Positions 23,598-36,600 of a stretch of DNA of 64,000 bases are shown here, in pieces. The notes under the pieces are model-generated. The model saw only the letters and a list, made by a program, of their open reading frames with translations, was not told the DNA's origin and ran no database searches. The first letter of the stretch is position 1. Each line of letters starts with the position of its first letter. Location: positions 627,458 through 691,457 of the forward strand of contig NC_031476.1 of NCBI RefSeq assembly GCF_000006565.2, given 5' to 3'. The DNA comes from Toxoplasma gondii ME49. Taxonomy: Eukaryota > Apicomplexa > Conoidasida > Eucoccidiorida > Sarcocystidae. The translations under genes were made by a program, and so were the position numbers.

Positions 23598-24468
23598 TCA
23601 CGGCTCATGTTCCTCTGCAATGGATTGCTTTTCCGGGAGCGGGCCAAGAGCTTCAGGATCGGTGTCCACCCGAGTTGCCGATGTTTCCAGAGTATCCACT
23701 TCAGGTTTCGGCTTTCCAGTTTCCTCGAGGGGCGCTTCACTTTTCAACTTAGCAGTGAATTCCGCCGTTGCTTTCTGAGTGGCTTTTGACATGCTGAGTA
23801 GGTTGTTCACTCCATGTCGATGGTGGTACCCTACCCAAGCCCATCCTGGGAATCTCACCGTCGCCGGTTGGTAGGTGTAAACCTGAACACGTCCATAATT
23901 GTTCAGCTGCTTTTCTAGCTGCCTCTGCACGACCAACATACGAAACCACGACAGGTGCCACCTGGTTTGACATCTTTGCCAGTGTTCACGCACTACTAAA
24001 CGAGACGCAGCAGTGAGGCTGGATATCTTGTAAACAAAACGAGGCCCTTGCCTGCTACATTGCAACAGAACAAGACAGTTTAAAGTTACTACCTTGTTCA
24101 CACAATCATCAAGGAATGGTTACAGTGGTATACGCGAACAACATGCGCGACTGCCTCTTACACAGACGAGCACATCGTAGGGGTTCACATAACCAGTTCT
24201 ACGCTATCAGAAAAGAAGCACAGCGCAGCCACTAGTAAACTATCTTCGAACGAGAAACGACGCTTTGACTCAGAAACTGACATATCTCACTCAGGTGACT
24301 CACCGCCCGCTAAATCGTTTGTTCATAATTAACGGAACTGAAAGAGATGGTCGTGTGTGGCTGTACCTCAGAAACTCCGGGGGTAATGTTGAGAATAAAA
24401 CATCTTGTGGCCGGGTCCGTGTACTTCAACCGGGTAGCGTACACAACTTCAGCAGATCGCGACTCCAT
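23598..24468 (-). CDS. Small RRM-like RNA-binding protein, 142 aa, two exons
   Basis: Exon 1 (24468-24367) starts with an ATG soon after an in-frame stop and ends at GAG/GTACAG in phase 0. Exon 2 (23924-23598) follows an acceptor ending GTGCAG, also phase 0, and ends in a stop. The joined protein reads as an RNA recognition motif: RCFILNITPGVSE gives the beta1 strand and turn, RQLEKQLNNYGRV gives helix 1, VQVYTYQP is beta2 and FPGWAWVGYHHR stands where RNP1 (GFxFVxF) is expected. The last 60 residues are charged and probably disordered. The position and order of these elements fit an RRM, but RNP1 is degenerate (Trp for the first Phe), so RNA binding is inferred. A second frame starting with an ATG at 23973 overlaps exon 2 but does not join it without another intron. 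Confidence 0.55.
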
Positions 24469-24783
24469 GTTGTCCGTGGGTCTAGGAATGTTCTAAGTTA
24501 AACTAGCAATTTAAACACATCATTCTACAGTGGTAGAGGAGTGCGACGCTGATAAACAGCGGCAGAAGATGACCGAGACGCGACACGCGACACAGACACA
24601 CGTGCCCCCGACACGGCACGAGCGATAGTGGTTAGCAAGATGGTAGAGTCGTTTAGTGAATCACGGTGGCAGTGGTTAATTGGGGATGCATTTTTGAAGA
24701 TATGTGGAGGGATTCCTAAACCCTAGACTGATAGGCACAGCTCTTTCGGCGAGGGAGTTCCTTTGACCGTACACCTGTTGCAG

Positions 24784-24985
24784 GGACGTCTTATAGCAAC
24801 TTGCAATGTACGGTATTTCAGTCCTTTCGGAAAATTCGGTTTCTTGAACCGCTTCTTTGCCGTGAAGAGTTTTTGCTTAGGTGGGAAGTCCGTGAGTCAC
24901 GAAAGAGTTGCCATATAGCGCGGCCACTTTGTCCTCTGCGCGTGACTGTTGTCAAAATTCGAGCAGATATTCGGAAGATCTTTCT
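24784..24985 (+). other. Unresolved stretch 24.5-27.2 kb with spliceable frames on both strands (example exon)
   Basis: On the plus strand this segment is bounded by a good acceptor (CCTGTTGCAG) and a good donor (CT/GTGAGT) and is open throughout. It can be joined in phase to a frame ending near 24382 and to one starting at 25087. On the minus strand, 25144 to about 25000 gives an equally protein-like frame beginning MQPFIIQLSTVNF. I cannot decide between them by eye. No domain is recognisable in either reading. Confidence 0.2.
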
Positions 24986-25855
24986 GTGAGTAGTTGCTGA
25001 AAGGGCTGCTTCACCCATTGGCTTGACCGGTTCGACAAGCATGTACCCTATACTGCTGGCCAGATGAACATCCCGCTGCTCTGCAGGAGCAGCACCGGCG
25101 TAACAAGAAAAATTCACGGTAGACAGTTGTATGATGAATGGCTGCATAAAAGATACCTCATTGTGCACAAGCTTTCAGCACCGAAATGTATCATTTTCCT
25201 GTGGAAGAACTGCCACACCGTGTAACACCGCGCTGGCATTTTCGTCTCTCAGCACAGTGTCGATCATCAGACGTCACTTGCAGTGCCCCACATACGTGTC
25301 ACACATGACAAAATGCAAATGAGCCGCACATGGGGAACAAGTAACCCTCGACATTTGACCTCTTTGTTTGCTGTACAGCCCTGTCACGCAGCGCCACAGA
25401 ACATTTTCCAGCGGAGTGACACTCTTAGGTAAATGACCAAACTAGTGGATGTGACTCAGAAGCTATGATTTAAATGCATCAGCACAAGCGCACCTCATCA
25501 TATGACTATCACACTGCATCCTGGCCGCAACTGTCAATTCATTGCTTTATGGCTATATCGGCGTCCAACGCCCGGGAACCTTCTCTGTTACTTGTAACTT
25601 TACTGTTGGAACTGTTACTGTATATAGTTGTGCCCACATCTTGCAGCTGCAGCCCTTCGAAATTACCAACGGTGACAGGCCTAATATAGTTAATTACAGT
25701 TTCTTTTACCCAGTCACAGAAATCGTGGTGCACCGTCACATGGCGACGAACACCCGAACAGAGCGCATCATCACTGCCGACCCATGACAGCATAACCTTA
25801 AGAGGTACGTCACGTACACGACCACGTCAAGACTTGGACTTCCGCTGTTAGCTAC

Positions 25856-26052
25856 CCGATACACGCTCGAATCAATAACATCTTCACGAAGAAGGTTGAG
25901 GCATTTGTTCCACGAGTTGTTTCTATTTTGTAAACGATTCTGGGCAACGGCAATCGATATAGCTTCATGATCTCTTGCAGCTCGTCGAGTCGGCGAGATC
26001 GAAGTTTAGGGGCACATGTTTTGGGGGGCTTGGCTGGTACTGGCACTATCAT
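25856..26052 (-). CDS. Candidate exon resembling the first half of a double-stranded RNA-binding domain
   Basis: An ATG-led frame contains LDELQEIMKLYRLPLPRIVY followed by a strand-like segment with FFVKMLL. The pattern resembles the opening helix and first strands of a dsRBD (LxELxQxxxLPxPxY then FxVxV). A possible donor (GG/GTAGCT) lies at 25855. The second half of the domain was not found downstream. The likeness is weak, and the opposite strand is also open here. Confidence 0.22.
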
Positions 26053-27227
26053 GAATCAGTGTCGATTTATCTGACTTCCTGCAACAGTCTCGGTGAACCT
26101 TTAAGGAGAATGCCGTAGGATATTGAAATCCAACACTTTAGCTAAACGCAAGCCTCTCAAACGAGTGCACCGAATTGCTGTCCTGCCATCCGCAAGATGA
26201 CTGGCAGCTGACTTGTCTTCGTATGTTCTGCTGGTCCTATGGTCTGAAAACTTTTAACGATCTCTCAAAACGGTTTGGAAAAAAGGAAATACTGCTGACG
26301 CCACTGCTTTCAAAAATCCACGCACCTGCAAATCGTTGAACTGCCAAAATTAAAGTGGCCCTACACAGGCTACAGCCCACGGCGCCGTTTCCACTTTGTA
26401 TGCCTGGTTAAAGACCCTCGGCACTTGATGGGAGCACTCACCTTCGCAGTAAAACAGAACCCTTTCACCCACGTCTCTCTCGCTGAACACAGTTCACGAC
26501 CACGTCCACGCACTTCATTAGAAAATGCTCCGCGCAGCTACACGATGTGGTACTACGGACCATACGTGCACCCTGTTTCACGAAACGCGCAACAATCTTC
26601 GATTTGTCCTACAAAATCGGACATCCACTGATCGCCACAAACGACCCCGATACTGAAAGCATACATGAATCTCCTAACGCCCGATGAGACGAAGGAAGGC
26701 ACGGACTCTAAACGATACTGGCGAAACATGATGGAAGGAATGAAGTGGGCGGAATTCGGAACAGCGTCACTTCTTCCTCACAAAAACCTTTATACTGCCT
26801 TCATTCCTGCATTGCTACTGCGTCCATGTGGTGTTGCGGATGCTACCACTGAAGGCTGCCGCACACACGGAAGACAAGCGGTCCATCTGGCGTACTCAAA
26901 AAAGCTGCAGGGTTCTAACAAATGTGGTATAGGGCAAGAAGACTGAAATCATTTAAACGTTTTAAGCAGCTGACTTTGGCTTCGACATTTCCATACTCTG
27001 GCACATGTCGGAGATGCGGAGCACCGCGAACGCATCGGCACCCCCTCCAAACAGTATTCCCTTCAAATTTTTTCTAGAGAAGCTGTGCATATCACGATCG
27101 CCACTAAATCCCTCTGCAATCCGCGCTCATTTCCTCGAACAAACGCAGCCCACTGAACCAGACGACTGCGCGGTAACGTCATGCGCCCCCGCCGGATCTA
27201 CCATTCCAATAAAGTTAAAGGAAAACG

Positions 27228-30200
27228 TCATCTCAGCTGCTCGTTGGCAATCAATTTCTGTAGCCGATACGAACCCTGGCCCCAGTCGAGCTGCCCAGCC
27301 GGACAACCAAAAATGATCGACTCTGCGCCAGTCAAACTCGCCGTCGGGCTCAGTAACCGACCACCCTGACCAGAGCAGTTCAACTGAGGAAAGGGAACAA
27401 AACACATGTTCACAGAGTTTATTCCGTCTGTAGCGTCTCCCACTCCCGTCACATTTTCCGTTTCTACACTGGGTCCGACGCACCCCGTATCTCTATTTCC
27501 CTCCAAATGGGGTCCCGTCTTCCCGCTGATGGAGCTCGCGTCGCCTGCACGCCAGTCAGATGACACCACCTCGACTGAAGCACTCGGCGACGCCGAAGCG
27601 TCGGCGTCGCTCTGATTTCGCTGGTTTGGATACACGTCCAGCTCGATTGACGCCCCACCTGTCCCGCTTTCCTTCTCGAACAATCGGCTCCCCGGTGCCG
27701 TTGCATCGTCGACCTCCGATCCTTTTTCTGCAGCTCCCTGCAGACACTTGCCTGCATTTTCACTGGCATCTGCTCCTTGCTTCTTGGTTTCATTTTCCAA
27801 CTCTCCAGTCAGAGGCCTCGCCGTCCGATCCAATCCGGTCCTCGCGTCTCCCCTGGAGTCTTCGAGGGATCCCGCCTCGTTTCTCGCATCGTCTCCACCC
27901 CCAGCATTTTTCACACCAACTGCACTCGTTGCACTGGTCCCAGATGACCAGAAGGCCTGGTCACCAACACTGCCCGGACGAGAGGCCGAGGTGGGGCTGG
28001 TAGTAGGGCCACACTCGAAATCTATGAAGGGGACATAGAGCGTGCTTGAAGAACCACCCACGCGGCCCGAAACTGGATCATCGATGCTCGAGGTGCGGGG
28101 TGAAAGACCTTTATGAATGCTATCCACAAGTTCTCCAGGACCGGAGAAAACGTCAATCGGGCTGTTTGCGGAAAGGGATGGATGGCATCTATGTAAACCG
28201 TCTTCTTCTTCTCCCACGCTATCCCCTAAGCTACAGAGACGTGCTCGCGGAGGCTGTGCTAGATGCCGTGACCGTGCATCGGCCGATGCGAGAAGACGAC
28301 TAGCCAGGTCGCTTGTCTCGTGCACCCGAGTCCTCATGGCACTCCGCATCACCTCTCCTGCTGATCGCTCTGCTTGGACGCCCAAAGGGCTGTCTGAAAC
28401 ACTGCTACCGCCACAAGCAGTTTCATCGCCAGGTACGGAGGTGAACGGAAGTAAATGAGACTCTGCATGGAGAGAAGGTGCTCGAAGAGCGAAGCCAGCT
28501 GGCTCAGAACATAAATTCGGGCTCGTACACCGAAACCCTAGAAGGCTGTCAGGCGTGTGGGCGTGTCTGCAGCCAACAGCGGGTGAAATTCCGCCGCGGA
28601 CACACGAATCTCGATTATACGGGGAACCAGAGGATGCCAACAGAGCGCTTCTCAAACGCATCCCTGCGCCAAAGTGCCCGCCTGTATCCCAGTCGAGCAA
28701 CTCGGAAGGCCCCGGGCGAAACTGTGGAGGAGAACGGAATCTATCTACTGTCATGTGCAGGGGAGCGGCGGCACCGGAGTTGAAAACTTCGAGGACATGT
28801 GATGCAACGTCAGCAGCGGATGCCACAGACGCGCCTCGGAACTCGAAGGCGACGACCCACGTGCTGAACAGCAAGCGAGAACAAATAGACACGCGAAGCA
28901 ATGCAGCCAAGCTGCTGTTGGAGACCCAGACACCAGGAACACAAGGCTTACAGATTCACGGCTCCACTGAAAACGTAGGCATGAGCTTGAGTTACCAAAT
29001 ACCACCCTAGAATGGTTACACCTCGCAGACAATAAAGATTGACCTTCACCGCAACAATAATGAACTCTCTACAAGCAATCCCCGGTCCACCCCCCCCATA
29101 TGTCAACACGGACATAAACCACGGTTTACGGGAGAGAAGAGAAACACAAGATGTAGCCTGTGAGCAAAAACGTAATTCCCACCTGAGCTGGCCAACTGTC
29201 CTGCAGGCCGTAACAGCTCGGAAGATCTCGGTGAACGACGCTCCCAGGAAAGGACGGATTTCTTGAAGCCGGGACAGATACCTGAGTTTCCGGTCTGCAT
29301 GCACAAAAGAGAATTAAGATGCATGGAGTTCCTCTATGGAATTGCCGATAAATCGCTGTACACCAACATGATCCCAGCTCTACAGCGTCTTGGTGAGGCT
29401 TAGCAACTGCCTTCTCGCTGCTTTATCAAAGGCAGGCGTAGATGGCAGCCCCACTTCTTTCGCCAGAATCTCACTGATCCCGATTCACCATTGCCGAGAG
29501 CGAGGACTTACCAAGGAAAGATTTCTGGTAGAAGTCCCGTCCGTCTTCATGTTGACAAAGAACCTCGCGTAGTTCCTCAGTCAACCTATTCATTTCTTCT
29601 TCCATTGTTCGAATGACGGCGGAGAGATGTCCTTTTTCGTCGTCACCCAACTCGTGAGATTCAGTTTTCGTCATTTCCTCGCCCCTTCCCTGCTCCTTTC
29701 CGGCTACATCTGTCCCATCACTGTCCTTCGTCTGCTCCGAACCCTGGTGACTTTCGATCGTCGCTGCATCTCTCTCTCTTCCCTCATGGTGGGGGGTTCC
29801 CCCTTGAACAGACACAACGTTTTCTTCCTTCCCTACCGGAAGATTTTGACTTTCTTTGGCACTGTCGCCACTTCCCGTATCCGTACTCAGCGCTCGACTG
29901 TCCCCTGACTGGCCATATTCACCACACCCTCCGTCGCGATCAGCTTCGGACCGCGACGGGTCTGCGTTGCCGGATATGTGAGACAGAGAGTGCCCTTCGT
30001 GATTCGGAACATCCGCACGACCTCTGAAGTCGGAGTTCGTCGTGGACATTTCTACGTCTTGCCGCTCCCCCTGCGTTTCTCGATCTCGCGCCAAACGGAG
30101 TAGAGCCTGGTGGTCTACACAGAGGGACTTCTCTGCTCCTGTCACTGCGTCGACAAAATTAACGACCACCTCTTCAGGTCCTGTTGTTCATCAGAATGAC

Positions 30201-33200
30201 AATGAAACGACCCACGCGGCGCAGCTTCAAGCGGATGCAGACAATGCAAAGGGTACTGGAATACCACGCACAAGGATTGAATTTCCCTCGTCCAAAGTAC
30301 AAATCCTCTGCTCCGAAAGAGGAAAAGAAACAACTGAGCAAAAAGCTCCCTTGCAGGGCAGCACTCTGGAATAACGGCAACGTTGGGAATCGGCAGGCTC
30401 CTGGCACTTCTTATCCCAACTTGTACGGGGGTAAAATGACAACGCGCAAAAGCGCTTCTAACACCTAACGCTACCTTGTACATCCAAACACCTCCGTCAT
30501 TTCACCACGAACCTACGCTACACTTCCAAACATAACGTTTTATGGCGTACTGCCGAGGATGAGCTACTCGTTTAATACCAAACCTGTTTGGTACTGCGTC
30601 CTTACCATGTTCGTTCACGCTTTCGAGTGGAAACGGTCGAGCTCCGTTTGCAGAGGTTGCGTTGCACCCTTCCGTAGACTGAGAAAAAAGACGCAAGCAC
30701 ACGAAGTGACGCGGTCATTAGGCGAGTGTGCAGCGCCGAAATACCCGCACAACAGAGCGCACTCTGACTAAAAAGTATGTTTCTTTTGGAGATCCTTGCC
30801 GAAACTGCTATTGCCGTCACCAGGTCACGGGCAATGACGGTTCTTTCTTCCCTAAAACCCTAATGTGTGCTAAAAAAGCCGGTGGTCTGTTAGTAGTGAC
30901 GTCAAACCTTATTAATCTAGGATCACTATCTGACATTCGAGCTCTGACCATCCGATTGTACAACACGATTAACCGCACTTCTACCACTGGCTAGAATAGT
31001 CATTCCTCACCCCAGCAGTCTCCGCTGACAGCTACCAGATCTCGCGTCACTAGCCGTATGCATCCATTCACATGACCGCGCCAATGTGTCAAGGGCAAAT
31101 GCGACTCAGACAGCGACAGCACATACCCCAAAAACCGATGGTTCTTCCTATGCGTAACCACCTCTCTGTCACCAAAGACTCACCGCAGCCGGTCGTCCTG
31201 ATCCGCCGTCTGAACCGATGCCTCCCTCGTGTTCACCAGAACGGCCGCGACCCGGAGCTCGACTCGAGGTCCCGATCTGAGACGTTTCCCCGTGGCCACT
31301 GCCGCCACAGCCAACACTGTTTCTTCCGGTGTTACACTCTGTTTCACCTACGCCATCGCCTAAGTACCCCAGCTTGTCGTAGAGACTACCAGGATCATTT
31401 CTCGGTGCCACACTCGGCAAAGCCTGTCCGTTCTTCGAGATGTCGTCCGGCAGCAGGGCAGCTTCGCCCCTAACGACGGATCCCACTGACGCCCCCGAAA
31501 CACGACGGTGACTAAGCACCCCACCTGTGGCTGCCTCATGTAGGTGTCGAGCAGACCGCTCGTTCCGCGAGTCTGTAGAAGCGTTTTGGCTTCGACTGTT
31601 GCTGCAACTGCTGTTGCCGCCGGCATCTTCGAAAGTCGAGGCTGAAGATGAGGAGACGGACGCATCAACATTCAACGCACTGCATTCGTGAGTCGAACCG
31701 TGCTGAGCTGTTGATTGCCGTGCTTCGTGCTTCTGGCAGGTGGTATCGAATTCCACGACACCCCCTGTGGCTGGATCTGCGACACCAACTGTGGCATTTC
31801 CGTGTGCGTTAGGGAGGGACGCTCCCTGGTTGGGGCTGAACGGCAGCGTTTGCCCGAAACCTGAAGTCATTCCCTGAGATGGAAGCCGCACACCGCCCCC
31901 GGCCCAAGTCGTTGATCCCGCGTCCGTGTTGCATCCCGGGTTGATCACAGCACCCTCAAACTCCATCCCCTTCCCATACACTGGATCACGCTGTCCTTCC
32001 TCGCGCTCGGAAACCACCGACAGGGGGGATGAATTCACCTGCACACGCTGTGTCCGCCCCGAGTCCGCGACACGCTGGTGCGAACCCTCCGTTGACCCTC
32101 CCCGAGACACGGGAATTACTGACAACGAAGGGGGCAAACCTGAAGGGGCTCCGCTGTACCGGCTGTCCTCACTGGTTGCGCATCGGTGATGGGCTACTGA
32201 ATCTGATCCATAATTATGAATAGAATTGAAACCTTGAACCGAATCGCAGGGGCAGCGACATCCGGTTTGACCACTTTTTCCATTTCGACTGGAATGACAC
32301 CCTGGCCGAGCTGACGACAGCGTGCTTTCGGCGGTACCACAGTGGGGAGAGTAACAGCACGACTGTCGCGTGCTGGACGGTAGAGATGTGTGAGGTTCCT
32401 TGCCCCCGGTGTTACGGTCTCGAACGTGAATCGAGGAGCAGGACGCTCCCCTCAGCTGGCAACGGCCGTCATGGACCTGCGCCACTTGGACGTGTGAAAC
32501 TTGTCCAGATGCAGGACGACACATCGCGTACGGCTGACAGTGAAGGGTCCCTCCTGCAGGCCCAGCGCCTCGCGTAGTCAGACCACCTTGGCCTGCCTGA
32601 GGAGCCGACATGAGCGACGAGCCGTCATGCACATGCCCGGCGACGCCAGCAGACGGGGGACAGCACGTCGAGGAAGTGCCCCACGAGGTATGAGAGGACC
32701 TTCGCGATCCTGGCCAACCAAAGACTCCATTGGGATCGGATACGTCGCCGTTTCCATTGGAGATTCCAAAAAGCACTCCGTCTCGATGAGAAAAACAATG
32801 AGCGGTAGGAGCCCCAGAACAATCGCTGCACCCCGCACCCGAGCACGGCCCCATCTCACCGCGAGGATTCCCAAAATGTGACGCGCTTGCCGGCGTGTGG
32901 GCAGCTAAATGGTAGTGGTCCCGGTCTCCGGCATTTTTACTCTGGTAGACTTGGTGTATGGACGAGACACTGGAAGAACCATCTCCCACGGGTGAGCTGC
33001 TGTGAGAAGTCGAGCTACAGTACTCGTCACTGCGAAGCGTTTGCTGTGGCCTCTGCTGATGAGGGGGCATGTAGTATGCGACATCGGCTTGGGTGCTACT
33101 TGACTCAACAGAGACAGACGACGACAGATCGCTTCGAAACACACTCTTGTTGCCTGGAGCATTTCCATCGAAAAGAGGACTCCTTGGATCACATACAGAG

Positions 33201-33664
33201 TCGCCACGACCTTCTCCTGTTCGGCTCCCACTCACAACCCGATCACTGCCTCGGTACACTCCCGCCGCATCCATACAAGGATTGTGCGTGTAAGTCGGTT
33301 GAAAAGTGCCACCAGAGTCAGGATGGGGAGCATGCATAACGACGGTGGAGCCGGCCAAAGGTCCACCGGAACAGCAAGCAGGCGCTTTTCCATTCCAGGC
33401 AGACACAGCGTACCCGGTGAAACCTGCCACACTCTCTCCACCTCGGAGGCTGGGAGCGGCATCGTTGAATGACAGAGCCTGATGCGAGGGAGATGTTCCA
33501 AAGCTGCCACTAGAATGCTGCTCATGTGGGGCATCTGGAAAAGGACTAAACCCGAATTGAACGGAGCTATCTGCTACAGCGCCGTCAATGACTTCTGATT
33601 CCTGGACGCCTATCGGCAGCTGATCAATAAGCTGAGCGAAGGCATGAATTTGTCGCGTCGTCAT
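27228..33664 (-). CDS. Large coccidian protein of unknown function, 1645 aa, four exons
   Basis: Four minus-strand exons join with consistent phases: 33664-31184 (phase 0 out), 30169-29512 (phase 1 out), 29294-29183 (phase 2 out) and 28914-27228 (to the stop). Donors are GTGAGT, GTAAGT and GTGGGA; acceptors end in GAAGAG, ATGCAG and CAACAG. The first exon encodes 827 residues rich in Ser, Gly, Thr, His and Cys, mostly low-complexity. The second holds acidic disorder and then a likely coiled coil (VIRTMEEEMNRLTEELREVL). The third and the start of the fourth form the only ordered-looking block, with helices such as LRYLSRLQEIRPFLGASFTE and VASHVLEVFNSGA. The remainder is low-complexity. There is no signal peptide or membrane segment, and I recognise no family. 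An extra 5' exon is possible. The helical block after a coiled coil suggests a scaffold or regulatory role, which is only a guess. Confidence 0.6.
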
Positions 33665-36600
33665 GGTGAGGACATGTAGGGTGATCCACCAGATAATACG
33701 TAGAGGGCCCCTCTTTTCTTTGGAGAAGCGGGGAAAGAGTTAGCCAATTCCTGAGACGAAATCCACCACTGGCGTAGAATCTGACCACAGATCCAACTAG
33801 AGCGACCCTCCTGGCTTCCGAAAGACGGGAACTCACGGTGTGACTAATCTCACAAAAACTCTATTACGAGAGCCGGCTCTGGGAGGGGTGGCACGGGATG
33901 ACATCGCTCTCGCCTGCTGTTTCTCCACGGACGTAGAGAAAATCCTTCAAGTACAGCATCTCACGTTGAAGCCTCCCGCTGGAAGAGCTTAGGGAAGATG
34001 GTCCGCTTCACGGCCACACATGCTGCGAGACGGGGTCAACAGTCCGAGCCACGAGGCACAGGTGCACCCTGGCCGGTGCTAGCACCCCACCAGTGAACAC
34101 AGCTCCCTGACTGATTCACTGCAGCCAGAGAGAAATAGAAGGCCAGAAGGTTGATACAATGCTGTGTCACCGGGAGAGATCGCTACAGAGAAACGCGCCT
34201 ATGTTCTTCTCGATACGGTTGGAAAAACTGAGGTGAACTCAAAGCTTGGAACTGTTTTTACGGGGAAGACAAAACCAGCAAAACGATGAAGTATACACGA
34301 GTCCCCCATGGCCAGTATCCTTCTGCTGCTGCGCGATCATGGGTACGCCGCCACTAGCTGCGAAGCGTTTCTGTCGTGTTGCGTCACAAAACGCACGGGA
34401 CAATAGGGCGGTCCTCGATAGCCGAACTGCAATTACCTTTTTGGTGACAAAAACAATATCCACTGAACAATCGTTGAACACAGCGAAAAAAATTAGGCAA
34501 AGTCACCTCCAAGATTCACCATTTTCCACATTCTTTGCTCCCCTGAAGACTGTTATGCCCCAACATTCCTGCAAAATGCGGATCTTGAATCGGAGTGCTC
34601 GGACCAGGAGAAAGCTCCAGCAGGGATACTTTTTCTCCGTGAAATGCAAAAATGAACGCTACCACACACGGTGTCGAAAAGGGGTGGCATTCGACAACAC
34701 CTGGCGACGATTAAAGGAGGCCTGTCATTACACGGTTCTCAGGCCCCGAGACGCGAAGCACCGGCCGGTTCAGCAGCCAGTCAGCAAAATTGCTGGCGCT
34801 GAAAGAACTGGTGTCACTAAAGAAGAAACGCTCACACTCAGTGCAGAAGTAGGTGACCGAAGGAATTTCCTCCACATGAATTTTCGCCCCAGTGAGAACA
34901 GACGTTTCCACACGCCTGACTGAACGAACATGCACGCACGGGTCCCGGGATACTTCGTGAAAGCCTCATCTGCAACCCACTGTTATAAAAGTGGCACGGG
35001 CCCTGCTTTTAAAAAATGGACATAGCAGGAAATTCCACGTTTACTCTTGATACAGCACGAAAATGCTGACGAACGCGTTTAGCAGCAGAGCTGCTTTAAC
35101 ATGGTGGCCCGAGGCACGGGGAAAAGCAGTGTGCCGCAGGCAATACGGGGAAGTACTGGTTACGGGGAAAGCCTGTCAGACAAGCCCTGGAAATGCGCAG
35201 CGACGAATAGTGCACCACCTCTCGCAGTTCATAAAATTCATCACCAAGTCATCGACCCAAAACTGGGTGTTTCCCTGGGCGGAAACGAAGCAAAAATCGA
35301 GAGACCGGGCAATCGGCCTCTAAGACGCTTCTTTGGCTGCCGCCCAACCAACCACGCTTTAATTTCTATGGCCAGGCTCGTCGCGCCGACGGAATCGCAC
35401 CATAGCCAGGCAAAAATACGAAACGAATTCTAGGCACGCGGGTAACCCAGCGACAGCGAAGCAGAACAGTCGCCTACAGCGAAAGCCGAAACTGGCGGAT
35501 TTTGCCAAGTGGTTCCTGTGAGGACACCGACAAAACCACACAACGAACGGACGGTCCGATGCTCAGACTGGCCGCTAAACCCCGGGGTATAGCAGCCCCC
35601 GCAAACACGACGGTCCATGCGATGGTTTGCGGTCGCGCAGCCCTAGCCGGTGTGGTACACATGCAAACTACCGCGCGACCGCAAAGAAAACCAGAGGGGG
35701 GGACGTACAACCGATGATGCCGCATCGATAGCAAACACGGCAAGTAGTAAGGATCAAGAGGCAACAAGCATCAAAGGGAGAAGTAAGGAGCAAGTGTGTG
35801 TCCGGGCGACGTCACTAGCAGGAACAAACCAGGAAAATCTTCCCCTCTGCTCCCGCGCACTGGCGCTAAGCCACGCTAGTTCCACTGATCCCCACTGAGG
35901 CTGCGGAGTCACACGAGCAACCCCCAAGTCGCGACTTAACGCACGACTTCCACACAAAGAGGTGCCTAGGAACGATACTTCTCGGTTTGGCAGGTGCGGT
36001 AGGTCACATGGGGTACGGAAAGCACCAACACGCTTCTTCCAAGACTAGGTTGTTCCGTTTCCCTGGCACTTGAGGTCTCTGCGGGAGCCACATGTGAGTG
36101 GTTTGCTGAAGTCGACAACAGTTAGAACGCGGAACTACCAACGGGCCCGACTTTGGGGGGCCCCGTTGTCGTACGTGTGCAGCCAGCGGAGACGCCTCAG
36201 TTTATATTTACATGGAACGAACTTGCTACCAACACATACTGTACAAACAATTTGCCATTTACGGCGGTTTTCAGACTTGGTCCTCTGCGGTAAGCGGCAA
36301 CGTTCATTAAGGCTGCTGCACAGTTTCGGTGCGGGTGGAGTGATACGCGTGCCCATTACCCCTCTGGTGGAAGTGGTCAGCGGGCAGCCGACCTCTCAGT
36401 ACGCATGTAATTCAGGGGCGCTGCCCGGGTGTGTCGCACGCACGATCAGGAATTCGGCTGCAAATATTCATACGAGATGACTCTAGGCCGCGAGACATTT
36501 CAACTAGGTGCCTGGAGCTGAGCAAAGGCCTCGGTAAGCCTATTCGTAAGCATGTCTGAGACAGAAGCGACACGTGCAATTGCCTAGCTTTTTCCGTAGC

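Noticed and set aside
23749..23973. Minus-strand frame starting MSNQVAPVVVSYVG
   Set aside because: It overlaps exon 2 of the RRM-like gene in another frame. Only the exon 2 frame joins exon 1 in phase and continues to a charged tail and stop without an extra intron.
27005..27316. Plus-strand ATG-led frame of 103 codons
   Set aside because: Its 3' part is antisense to the last exon of the 1645-aa gene, which is supported by three consistent junctions. The upstream part alone has no support.
34246..34923. Plus-strand frame of 225 codons
   Set aside because: It begins with TTG, has no recognisable motif or splice partner and lies in the region upstream of the minus-strand 1645-aa gene. Length alone is not enough.
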